Assembly (NCBI GenBank): GCA_002725175.2
Contig: PBQX02000081.1
Coordinates: forward strand, 1 to 5,588
From: CACKLF01 sp002725175
GTDB taxonomy: Bacteria; Pseudomonadota; Alphaproteobacteria; Rhodobacterales; Rhodobacteraceae
Direction of reading: 5' to 3'
DNA: 5,588 nucleotides
Shown here: in pieces, positions 1 through 5,588 of the stretch
Position numbering within the stretch: the first letter of the stretch is position 1
Layout: each line of letters begins with the position of its first letter
Notes under the pieces: model-generated
Seen by the model: the letters and a program-made list of their open reading frames with translations, nothing else
What the model was told of the DNA's origin: nothing
Databases searched by the model: none
Position numbers and translations under genes: made by a program

Positions 1-1
1 A

Positions 2-1003
2 AATAAAAAAAGCTTATCTTTAAACTTGAAAGAACCCGAAGCTTTAAAGATACTCCAAGACTTAGTTATCTCCGCAGATGTATTTGTTACTAACATGCCT
101 TTTCCTGTTAGAAAGAAATTAAAGATTACTGCTGAAGAGATTTGCCCCTTAAATGAAAAATTAGTTTATGCATCTTTAACTGGTTACGGAGAAACGGGAC
201 CTGATGCAGATAGAACAGCATACGATTCAATGGCTTGGTGGGCAAGAAGCGGTTTAATGGATTGGGTCAGGCCTTCAGATAATTCTCCAGTTGCATGGTC
301 TACTCCTGGAATGGGAGATCACCCTACAGGCATGGCCTTGTACGGCGCTATTGTTACAGCTTTATATAAAAGACAATTAACCGGAAAAGGTTCCGAAGTT
401 TCTACATCTCTAATGGCTAATGGAGCATGGGCTAATGGAGTATTTATTCAAGCTGCTTTAATGGGTGTAGAATTTGCTGATCGATCAGAACCCTTACCAA
501 GACACCCTTTCTATGACTTCTATGCAACTAAGGATAATAGAGAATTTGCCCTTGGATTAATTAACGCTACTAGGGAATGGCCTAAATTAGCTAAGGCTAT
601 TAATAGAACTGATCTTTTAACTGATCCAAGATTCGAAGGAGATAATTTAATAGAAAACGCTAAAGAATTAAAAGATGAACTTCAGTCTGAGTTTTTAAAG
701 ATGACTTTAGATGAAATAAATAAACTTTTAAGACCTTCAGGAGCCACATACGGAGTTTTGGGAAAAACTACTGACCATGAGAATGATCCACAGTTTTTAG
801 ATACTGAAACTTTAGTTCCTTTAGAGCATGAGTCATTTTCAAAACTGCTTACTATAAATAGCCCCTTTCAAATAGATGGCGAAGATAAGATCTCATTTAA
901 AAGAGCTCCCCATATAGGAGAAAATACTTCGGAGATTCTTTCAGAAATGGGTGTGGATGAAGAAACACAAAAAACTTTAATGGAGAAGGGGGTCATTGCG
1001 TAA
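2..1003 (+). CDS. Family III (CaiB/BaiF) CoA-transferase, 5' end cut off by the window
   Basis: Family III CoA-transferases move CoA between acyl-CoA and a free carboxylic acid in the cytoplasm; some relatives are acyl-CoA racemases. The frame is open to the left edge, and the residues before the first TTG (position 26) already match the family (NKKSLSLNLKEPEAL resembles the usual KRS-LDLK-PEG block). That TTG is therefore unlikely to be the true start, and the N-terminal part of a roughly 400-residue protein is missing. Visible landmarks are the glycine-rich TGYGETGP motif (179-202), GMGDHPTG, the TGKGSEV turn, and the family C-terminus RAPHIGENTSEIL followed by MGVDEE and a final GVIA. Where oxalate CoA-transferase has its nucleophilic Asp, this protein reads SLMANG, with Ala at 416-418. 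The SLxANG form looks like that of a known subgroup, recalled rather than searched. Family is well supported; substrate cannot be read. The gene is followed immediately by the amidohydrolase gene, so they are probably one transcript. Confidence 0.9.
   Translation, partial: NKKSLSLNLKEPEALKILQDLVISADVFVTNMPFPVRKKLKITAEEICPLNEKLVYASLTGYGETGPDADRTAYDSMAWWARSGLMDWVRPSDNSPVAWSTPGMGDHPTGMALYGAIVTALYKRQLTGKGSEVSTSLMANGAWANGVFIQAALMGVEFADRSEPLPRHPFYDFYATKDNREFALGLINATREWPKLAKAINRTDLLTDPRFEGDNLIENAKELKDELQSEFLKMTLDEINKLLRPSGATYGVLGKTTDHENDPQFLDTETLVPLEHESFSKLLTINSPFQIDGEDKISFKRAPHIGENTSEILSEMGVDEETQKTLMEKGVIA
982..992 (+). promoter_or_regulatory. Purine-rich ribosome binding site for the amidohydrolase gene
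   Basis: GGAGAAGGGGG lies inside the last codons of the CoA-transferase gene. The GGAG part is 10 bases before the TTG at 996, while the G run ends 12 bases before the ATG at 1005. It therefore supports either start and does not decide between them. Its place inside the upstream gene suggests translational coupling. Confidence 0.55.
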
Positions 1004-1004
1004 G

Positions 1005-2672
1005 ATGAAAGGAATTATTTATTTTTTACTAATAGCTACGCTTATAGGCTGTAGCCAAGAAGAAGCCTGTTTAGATGCCGATTTAGTCTTATACAACTCT
1101 AAAATTTATACAGCAGATTCAAATAATAGCGTTGTGGAGTCAGTCGCTGTGAAAGATGGTTCCATCATTTTTGCTGGTTCTAATAAAGAAGTTGGACCAT
1201 ATAAATGCAATGCAGAAATTATGAATTTATCTGATGTATTTGTTTACCCGGGCTTTATAGATTCTCACGTGCACCTTAAGGGGACTGGTTATAGAGAGCT
1301 TTCCTTAAACCTTCAAGGATCAAATAGTTTGAAAGAGATGCTGACCAGCGTGCAAATTTATGCAAATAGTTTACCGAAAGGAGAATGGGTTGTAGGAAGA
1401 GGGTGGATAGAAAAAAAATGGCCTGAAGGAAGGTTTCCTACCAAAGATGAGCTGGACTTAATATCTAATGATAAACCTATTCTCCTTGAAAGAGCTGATG
1501 GACATGCAGTCATAGTTAATTCCTACGCCCTTTCTTTGGCAAACATTAGTTCCAACACCGAAGACCCTCATGGAGGAAAGATTAATAGAGACGAAAAGGG
1601 TAACCCTGATGGGGTTTTGGTTGATAAAGCATCATTATTAATTGAGAACTTAATTCCTAAGAAAAGTCGTCAACAAGAGAGGCAGGCCATTGAAGCGGGC
1701 TTAGAAGTAAATGCAAGGATGGGCTGGACGCAAGTCCATGACGCTGGTTCTCCATTGCAAGATTTTGAGATATTAAAGGAATTACAAGCAGAAGATAGTC
1801 TGCCTATAAGAGTTCAGCTTTATGTGGAAAACACTAAGGATGCTCAAGACTTCTTAAGCGATGGCCCTTATTTTGACAATCAACACTGGTTAACTGCCAG
1901 AGGAATTAAGTTAGTTGCAGACGGTGCTATAGGTTCAAGAGGCGCAGTATTTTTCAAAAAATATGAAGATTACGATACGGAAGGACTTTTAATATTAAAA
2001 AAAGAAGAGACCATGCCGACTTTAATTAAAGCTCTAGAAAGGGGAATACAAATAGAAACACATGCAATAGGTGATCTAGGTAATAAGGTTGTATTGGACT
2101 GGTACGAAGAGGCTTTTGATAAGATAAATGAAGAAGAAAGAGTGATAACTAATCCTAGATGGAGGATAGAACATTCTCAAAATATAAGGCCAGAGGATCA
2201 AATAAGATTTAGAGATATGAAAGTTATAGCTTCTATGCAACCTTCTCATGCTATTGGCGATCTTCATTTTGCCTATAAAAGATTAGGTTACGAGAGATTA
2301 AGTAACGCCTATCCGTGGAGAAACCTCTTAGACTTAGGAGTGGTAATAGCTGGAGGATCAGACGCCCCAGTAGAAATAGGAGACCCTAGAATAGAATTTA
2401 AAGCTGCAGTTAGTAGAAAAGATTTAGATGGATTTTATGATAAGGGTTGGCATATAGAGCAGGCCGTCACAAGGGAAGAAGCTTTAAAGATGTTTACGAT
2501 TTGGGCTTCTTATGCAGTTTTTGAAGAAGATATAAAAGGAAGTATCGAGGTAGGGAAATTAGCTGATTTTACAATTTTTTCAAAAGACATAATGGAAATT
2601 CCTGAAGAGGAGATAATGAGCGCTGAAGTGATTAGTACAATAGTTGGTGGAAAAGTAGCTTATTTAAAATAA
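1005..2672 (+). CDS. YtcJ-type metal-dependent amidohydrolase, predicted lipoprotein
   Basis: Amidohydrolase-superfamily enzyme of the Amidohydro_3/YtcJ group, whose relatives include N-substituted formamide deformylases; the substrate cannot be read here. From the ATG the protein has 555 residues. It opens with a lipoprotein signal: MKGIIYFLLIATLIGC, lipobox LIGC with Cys16. Ser rather than Asp follows Cys, so an outer-membrane anchor facing the periplasm is likely. The hydrolase begins with a small beta domain (LVLYNSKIYTAD), then PGFIDSHVHL with the HxH metal pair H88/H90. Next come the family blocks GRGWIEKKW and ERADGHAVIVNSYAL, then KLVADGAIGSRG (K302, possible metal-bridging Lys), ETHAIGD (H353), RIEHSQ (H390) and GGSDAP (D453). 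The end, GKLADFTIFSKD, is the usual closing beta domain. All expected metal ligands seem present and the length is normal, so it should be active. A TTG at 996 would add Met-Arg-Lys and overlap the upstream gene; I prefer the ATG, one base after that gene's stop. Confidence 0.9.
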   Translation: MKGIIYFLLIATLIGCSQEEACLDADLVLYNSKIYTADSNNSVVESVAVKDGSIIFAGSNKEVGPYKCNAEIMNLSDVFVYPGFIDSHVHLKGTGYRELSLNLQGSNSLKEMLTSVQIYANSLPKGEWVVGRGWIEKKWPEGRFPTKDELDLISNDKPILLERADGHAVIVNSYALSLANISSNTEDPHGGKINRDEKGNPDGVLVDKASLLIENLIPKKSRQQERQAIEAGLEVNARMGWTQVHDAGSPLQDFEILKELQAEDSLPIRVQLYVENTKDAQDFLSDGPYFDNQHWLTARGIKLVADGAIGSRGAVFFKKYEDYDTEGLLILKKEETMPTLIKALERGIQIETHAIGDLGNKVVLDWYEEAFDKINEEERVITNPRWRIEHSQNIRPEDQIRFRDMKVIASMQPSHAIGDLHFAYKRLGYERLSNAYPWRNLLDLGVVIAGGSDAPVEIGDPRIEFKAAVSRKDLDGFYDKGWHIEQAVTREEALKMFTIWASYAVFEEDIKGSIEVGKLADFTIFSKDIMEIPEEEIMSAEVISTIVGGKVAYLK

Positions 2673-2674
2673 AA

Positions 2675-2697
2675 AAAGGGCGCATAAAGCGCCCTTT
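2675..2697. terminator. Bidirectional rho-independent terminator between convergent genes
   Basis: AAAGGGCGC (2675-2683) and GCGCCCTTT (2689-2697) form a perfect 9-bp stem around the loop ATAAA. On the + strand the stem is followed by CTTATAAG after its own T run, giving a modest U tract. On the - strand it is followed by a longer T-rich stretch. It starts two bases after the amidohydrolase stop and lies 18 bases beyond the receptor stop on the other strand, so it can end transcription from both convergent genes. Confidence 0.92.
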
Positions 2698-2714
2698 CTT
2701 ATAAGACTTTAATC

Positions 2715-5246
2715 TTAAAAGTCCATTCCTAACTTGAAGTAGTAGAACGCTCCATTAAAACCAAATGGAGAACCTTCAGGATACTTCATTCCACAACACA
2801 ATGTTGCAGAAGGATTATCAGGATACTCATCAGTAGCATTTTGTGCTCCTAAAGTCAGAGTATAAGCTCCAAGATCTCTTGAAACTTCTAGATCAAGAGT
2901 AGACATATCATCTACAGTTGTACTAGTACCTGATCCAGACCACCAAAGCCACTCATCAACGTAATTATATCTGGCTAAGATTCTGTAATCGCCAACGTTA
3001 TGCACAGCTGATATATTCCATCTAGTCTCAGGTAAAAGAGATTCAAGTTGACCTATTCTTTGAGCACCAACTAAACCACTTGTTTTATCAACTTCAGTCT
3101 CTGTTGAACTATAAACAAATGTAAAGTCAGTGTTTCCGTTACCCATTTCAGTAGAGTAAGTGGCAACTAGATCAATACCATCTGTAGTTGTGTCATAGTC
3201 ATTTACGTAGAATCTGAAGTTAGTTAAATCACCAGCACCAGGAACTCCCTGGGCTTGCAGATTAGCAATGTCAGCTGCAGACAAGGTAACGTCATCACCT
3301 TGTGTGATTCTATCTTCAAGTTCAATTGAATAAGCATCAATTGTTACGTTTAAGGAATCAGTTGCATCCCAAACAATACCATAACTTACGTTTGTTGACT
3401 CTTCAGGTCCAAGCTCTTTACCACCATATATCACAGATACAGGGTTAGTAGGAGACAATGTTCCTTTTTGGAATAGTACTCCATCACTTCCTGCCACTGT
3501 AGATATGTTAGCTATGTTAGCTTGTCCGGGTGTAGGAGCTCTGAAGCCTGTACTTGTGGTAAATCTACCGCTAACTTTGTCACTAAACTTATAAAGTCCA
3601 GAAAACTTAAAGTTACTTGTTGATCCAAAAGTATCAAAGTCTTCATAACGCCCTGCAACTCCAACTAGAAGTCGGTCAGTTACGTCTGCCTCTAAGTCGA
3701 CGTAAAGAGCAACGTTACTTCTGTCCCAAACTCCAGCCATGTCAGGGTTGAATCCACCAAATCCATTAGATCCAATTCCAAAACCTTGGTCAAAGTAAGG
3801 TCCAATTTCCCAACTTTCTTTATTACCAGAAACAACAGTAAACTGCTCTTCCCTGAACTCTAATCCATAACCTACGTTAAGATCAGAAGCCCATCCATCA
3901 ACTTTAACTTGTTTAACTAAATCAACGTTAAAGTTCTTTTCAAGTTGAATGTAACTTCCAGGGTTAAATTGTGTAGGAGATTTAGGACCAAGAGATCCAT
4001 TAAGAGTATTCTCAATATAGTAGTCAGCTGTATTTTCACCAACGCTAAGGCTGATGTCATACATAGTGCCGCCACTTGTAGTACCTCTAATTCCAGACGC
4101 TATAGCCCAATCCATTACATCTCCACCAAAGCTAGGTGTAAAACCACCTGGGAAAACTTGGTTGAATACGAAACAGTTTGGATTAGCAATTATAGCTGCT
4201 AAAGCTGTATCTGTTGCTGAACCAGCACCAGATGCAGGGACTGGAACTACAGGACACGTTCTAGCTGCACCAGTAGTTGCTTGAGCTACGTCACCAACTA
4301 AACGAGTTGCTCCACCATCTGTGGAGAAAATACCGCCTCTGTTAGTAGGATTCCTAAAGAAGAAACCACCAAGAACTTTTCTTTCAGCGTAGTTACCAAA
4401 AAGATAAAACTCTTTATTGGCATCTAATTCTAAGCCGATATTAGCAACTAATTTAATGTCATCACTAACTTCAGGAGAACCCCAAATTTGAGCTTCACCA
4501 GGATAGTTCCATATAGCAGCATTACCGCCGTCATAAAGCGCTTGAGCATCTCCTCTTTGAACACTTCTGTTTGTAGGATCTGAATCCTGAAGTTCAATAG
4601 AAACGTTTGCGAAACCATTTGCAGTAAAAGGCATACCAACGTTTGCAGCGACTCTATACATGTCTCCGTCTCCGTCAGAATACTCACCACTTCTGATTTC
4701 TATTTGAGTACCTTCAGCATTGTCCTTGTAGACAAAGTTCATGATACCTGCAATAGCGTCAGAACCGTACTGAGCAGCAGCTCCGTCTCTTAAGACTTCT
4801 ACTTGCTTTAAGGCTATTGAAGGAATTGCTGAAATATCTGGACCTTGAGCTCCATCTGATATTCCACTTCCTAAGAATGATATTACTGCACCTCTATGTC
4901 TTCTCTTTCCGTTTACCAATACCAACATATTGTCGGGCGGTAATCCTCTTAAGTTAGCAGGCCTTATTAAAGTGGCCGCATCACTAATCGGTTGAGTGTT
5001 AACATTAAAAGAAGGTACAAGTGTTCTGATCATGTCAGGTAAATCAGCTGCTCCTTGATTAGTGAAATCTGATCCACTAATAATATCTACTGGAGCTGGT
5101 GAGTCACCAACTGATCTTGCTTCTCTTCTTGTTCCAACGGCTACAACTTCTTCAACTTCGTCAGCTGCAGCTACGAAAGAAGGTAGGTTGGGTAATAAGA
5201 GAAGAGATAAAGCAATAGCAAAATTGCTTATTCTTAATTTAAACAT
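2715..5246 (-). CDS. TonB-dependent outer-membrane receptor
   Basis: An 843-residue outer-membrane active transporter that would import a scarce ligand using energy from TonB-ExbBD. Residues 1-27 are a Sec signal peptide (MFKLRISNFAIALSLLLLP, likely cleaved at VAA|ADE). A TonB-box-like segment EEVVAVGTR follows at 32-40. The plug spans about 48-175, with PANLRGLPPDNMLVLVNGKR and VEVLRDGAAAQYGSDAIAGI as the classic plug signatures. The rest is beta-barrel with alternating aromatic strands, including GFRAPTPGQANIAN (567-580), and it ends in the strand FYYFKLGMDF with the terminal Phe used for outer-membrane insertion. Four Cys residues occur, C331/C358 in a predicted loop and C817/C818 near the C-terminus. 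Length is typical and no break is visible. The ATG has a GGGG ribosome binding site 8 bases upstream. The ligand cannot be inferred: I see no siderophore-, cobalamin- or SusC-type hallmark. Transcribed alone in this window, convergent with the amidohydrolase. Confidence 0.93.
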   Translation of the reverse strand: MFKLRISNFAIALSLLLLPNLPSFVAAADEVEEVVAVGTRREARSVGDSPAPVDIISGSDFTNQGAADLPDMIRTLVPSFNVNTQPISDAATLIRPANLRGLPPDNMLVLVNGKRRHRGAVISFLGSGISDGAQGPDISAIPSIALKQVEVLRDGAAAQYGSDAIAGIMNFVYKDNAEGTQIEIRSGEYSDGDGDMYRVAANVGMPFTANGFANVSIELQDSDPTNRSVQRGDAQALYDGGNAAIWNYPGEAQIWGSPEVSDDIKLVANIGLELDANKEFYLFGNYAERKVLGGFFFRNPTNRGGIFSTDGGATRLVGDVAQATTGAARTCPVVPVPASGAGSATDTALAAIIANPNCFVFNQVFPGGFTPSFGGDVMDWAIASGIRGTTSGGTMYDISLSVGENTADYYIENTLNGSLGPKSPTQFNPGSYIQLEKNFNVDLVKQVKVDGWASDLNVGYGLEFREEQFTVVSGNKESWEIGPYFDQGFGIGSNGFGGFNPDMAGVWDRSNVALYVDLEADVTDRLLVGVAGRYEDFDTFGSTSNFKFSGLYKFSDKVSGRFTTSTGFRAPTPGQANIANISTVAGSDGVLFQKGTLSPTNPVSVIYGGKELGPEESTNVSYGIVWDATDSLNVTIDAYSIELEDRITQGDDVTLSAADIANLQAQGVPGAGDLTNFRFYVNDYDTTTDGIDLVATYSTEMGNGNTDFTFVYSSTETEVDKTSGLVGAQRIGQLESLLPETRWNISAVHNVGDYRILARYNYVDEWLWWSGSGTSTTVDDMSTLDLEVSRDLGAYTLTLGAQNATDEYPDNPSATLCCGMKYPEGSPFGFNGAFYYFKLGMDF

Positions 5247-5254
5247 AAGTGTTA

Positions 5255-5258
5255 CCCC
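5255..5258 (-). promoter_or_regulatory. Short ribosome binding site of the receptor gene
   Basis: On the - strand GGGG sits 8 bases before the receptor ATG. It is short, but the spacing is right and no better start lies nearby. The signal peptide begins directly at this ATG, which supports the choice. Confidence 0.5.
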
Positions 5259-5272
5259 AAATTTATTAATAA

Positions 5273-5348
5273 AAATGGCTAAGATCCAAAATTTAGTAAT
5301 TCAGTAAGAAATGATTTGAATAGAAAATATTTTCCATTTTAGCCATTT
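5273..5348. repeat. 10-bp inverted repeat enclosing a 12-bp palindrome upstream of the receptor
   Basis: AAATGGCTAA (5273-5282) is exactly inverted as TTAGCCATTT (5339-5348), with 56 bases between the arms. Inside, GAAAATATTTTC (5323-5334) is a perfect palindrome. On the - strand AAATGG also occurs as a direct repeat with a 9-base period (5343-5348 and 5334-5339). The nearer arm is 26 bases upstream of the receptor ATG and does not cover the ribosome binding site. It could be an operator pair or a leader hairpin; AT-rich chance is a real alternative. Confidence 0.45.
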
Positions 5349-5482
5349 CTTTTAAATCGCTGCAAGCAGGACCAAAGCACGAATTACAAGCATTTTATAG
5401 AGCGTTGAATAGTAATGCAAATTTTAATAAACTTCTTAGATTTATCATTTTATGAAAATATTAAAAATAAAGCATTTTTACA

Positions 5483-5509
5483 TGTACCTTTAGATTAAAC
5501 TGTACCTTT
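5483..5509 (+). repeat. 9-bp direct repeat next to the GNAT-like start codon
   Basis: TGTACCTTT occurs at 5483-5491 and again at 5501-5509, an 18-base period that puts both copies on nearly the same face of the helix. The second copy ends one base before the ATG at 5511. The first overlaps the small palindrome TACATGTA (5479-5486). A binding site for a regulator is possible but unproven. Confidence 0.35.
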
Positions 5510-5510
5510 T

Positions 5511-5588
5511 ATGAACTTTAATTTTAGATTAGCTAATTCAGAAGATATTTTCGCTATAAAGGGGCTTATGGAGGAATCTATTACTGGG
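5511..5588 (+). CDS. Probable GNAT-family N-acetyltransferase, 3' end beyond the window
   Basis: Only 26 codons are visible, and the frame is open to the right edge. The residues FRLANSEDIFAIKGLMEE fit the opening of GNAT acetyltransferases, where a first beta strand (xIRxA) leads into D-I-xAI-xxLMxxS of the first helix. These enzymes transfer an acetyl group from acetyl-CoA to an amine; substrate and acetyl-CoA motif lie outside the window. The ATG at 5511 is the first possible start after an in-frame stop at 5496-5498. No Shine-Dalgarno sequence precedes it. A later ATG at 5568 has AAGGGG only 3 bases upstream and would remove the first strand, so I reject it. The gene is divergent from the receptor. 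Assignment rests on a short N-terminal resemblance and is moderate. Confidence 0.55.
   Translation, partial: MNFNFRLANSEDIFAIKGLMEESITG

Larger units (their letters stand above)
5247..5510. promoter_or_regulatory. Divergent intergenic region between the receptor and the GNAT-like gene
   Basis: These 264 bases separate two genes read outward, so promoters for both should lie here. The sequence is very AT-rich and I could not pick a convincing -35/-10 pair for either side. TTTACA at 5477-5482 resembles a -35 box, but no good -10 follows at the right distance. Visible structure consists of a 10-bp inverted repeat enclosing a 12-bp palindrome near the receptor, a GC-richer islet around 5357-5391, and a 9-bp direct repeat next to the right-hand gene. 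No Fur box, riboswitch or RNA gene is recognisable. Confidence 0.5.

Noticed and set aside
26..28. TTG as the true start of the CoA-transferase
   Set aside because: The frame is open to the left edge and the residues before it already fit the family, so the gene begins outside the window.
2061..2264. HAIGDL occurring twice in the amidohydrolase, suggesting an internal duplication
   Set aside because: The flanking sequences do not match, and each copy fits a separate known block of the family (THAIGD and MQPxHxxxD), so it is coincidence.
2076..2267. 63-codon frame antisense to the amidohydrolase
   Set aside because: It covers the catalytic His blocks of the + strand gene and has no features of its own.
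2705..2723. Small inverted repeat GACTTT/AAAGTC across the receptor stop codon
   Set aside because: The stem is only 6 bp and AT-rich, and the strong terminator next to it already explains transcription ending.
4054..4284. Open frame on the + strand inside the receptor gene
   Set aside because: It is antisense to a well-supported barrel-coding region, has no ribosome binding site and encodes nothing recognisable.
4448..4690. Second - strand frame of 80 codons inside the receptor gene
   Set aside because: It overlaps the receptor in another frame; the receptor frame shows uninterrupted family motifs here.
5477..5505. Sigma-70 promoter with TTTACA as -35
   Set aside because: No acceptable -10 hexamer follows at 16-18 bases, so I did not list it as a promoter.

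Overview
The window is AT-rich, tightly packed bacterial DNA. It holds two complete protein genes and one partial gene at each edge, all read with the standard code. A TonB-dependent outer-membrane receptor and a lipoprotein enzyme point to a Gram-negative bacterium. The low GC, short gaps and a large receptor of a type common in marine Gammaproteobacteria suggest an oligotrophic marine gammaproteobacterium, perhaps SAR86-like. That placement is inferred from general character, not from a marker gene.

Left part, + strand (1-2672): the 3' portion of a family III (CaiB/BaiF) CoA-transferase gene runs in from the left edge. It is followed, with overlap or a 1-base gap depending on the start chosen, by a complete gene for a YtcJ-type metal-dependent amidohydrolase that carries a lipoprotein signal. 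The two look co-transcribed. A perfect 9-bp hairpin with T-rich flanks lies directly after the amidohydrolase stop and should terminate transcription from both sides.

Centre and right (2715-5246, - strand): a complete TonB-dependent receptor gene converges on that hairpin. It has a signal peptide, TonB-box-like segment, plug domain, long beta-barrel and a C-terminal Phe. Its upstream gap (5247-5510) also serves a divergent gene at the right edge. Only the first 26 codons of that gene are visible, and they resemble the start of a GNAT N-acetyltransferase. The gap contains a 10-bp inverted repeat, a 12-bp palindrome, a 9-bp direct repeat and a GC-richer islet; none is a motif I can name.

How the genes may fit together (inference): the receptor would import a ligand across the outer membrane, the lipoprotein hydrolase could cleave an amide- or formamide-type bond in the envelope, and the CoA-transferase could activate an acid product in the cytoplasm. 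The receptor is on the opposite strand, so this rests on proximity only. I see no CRISPR, RNA gene, insertion sequence, phage gene or defence system. Apart from the points listed as findings, this looks like an ordinary metabolic and transport region.
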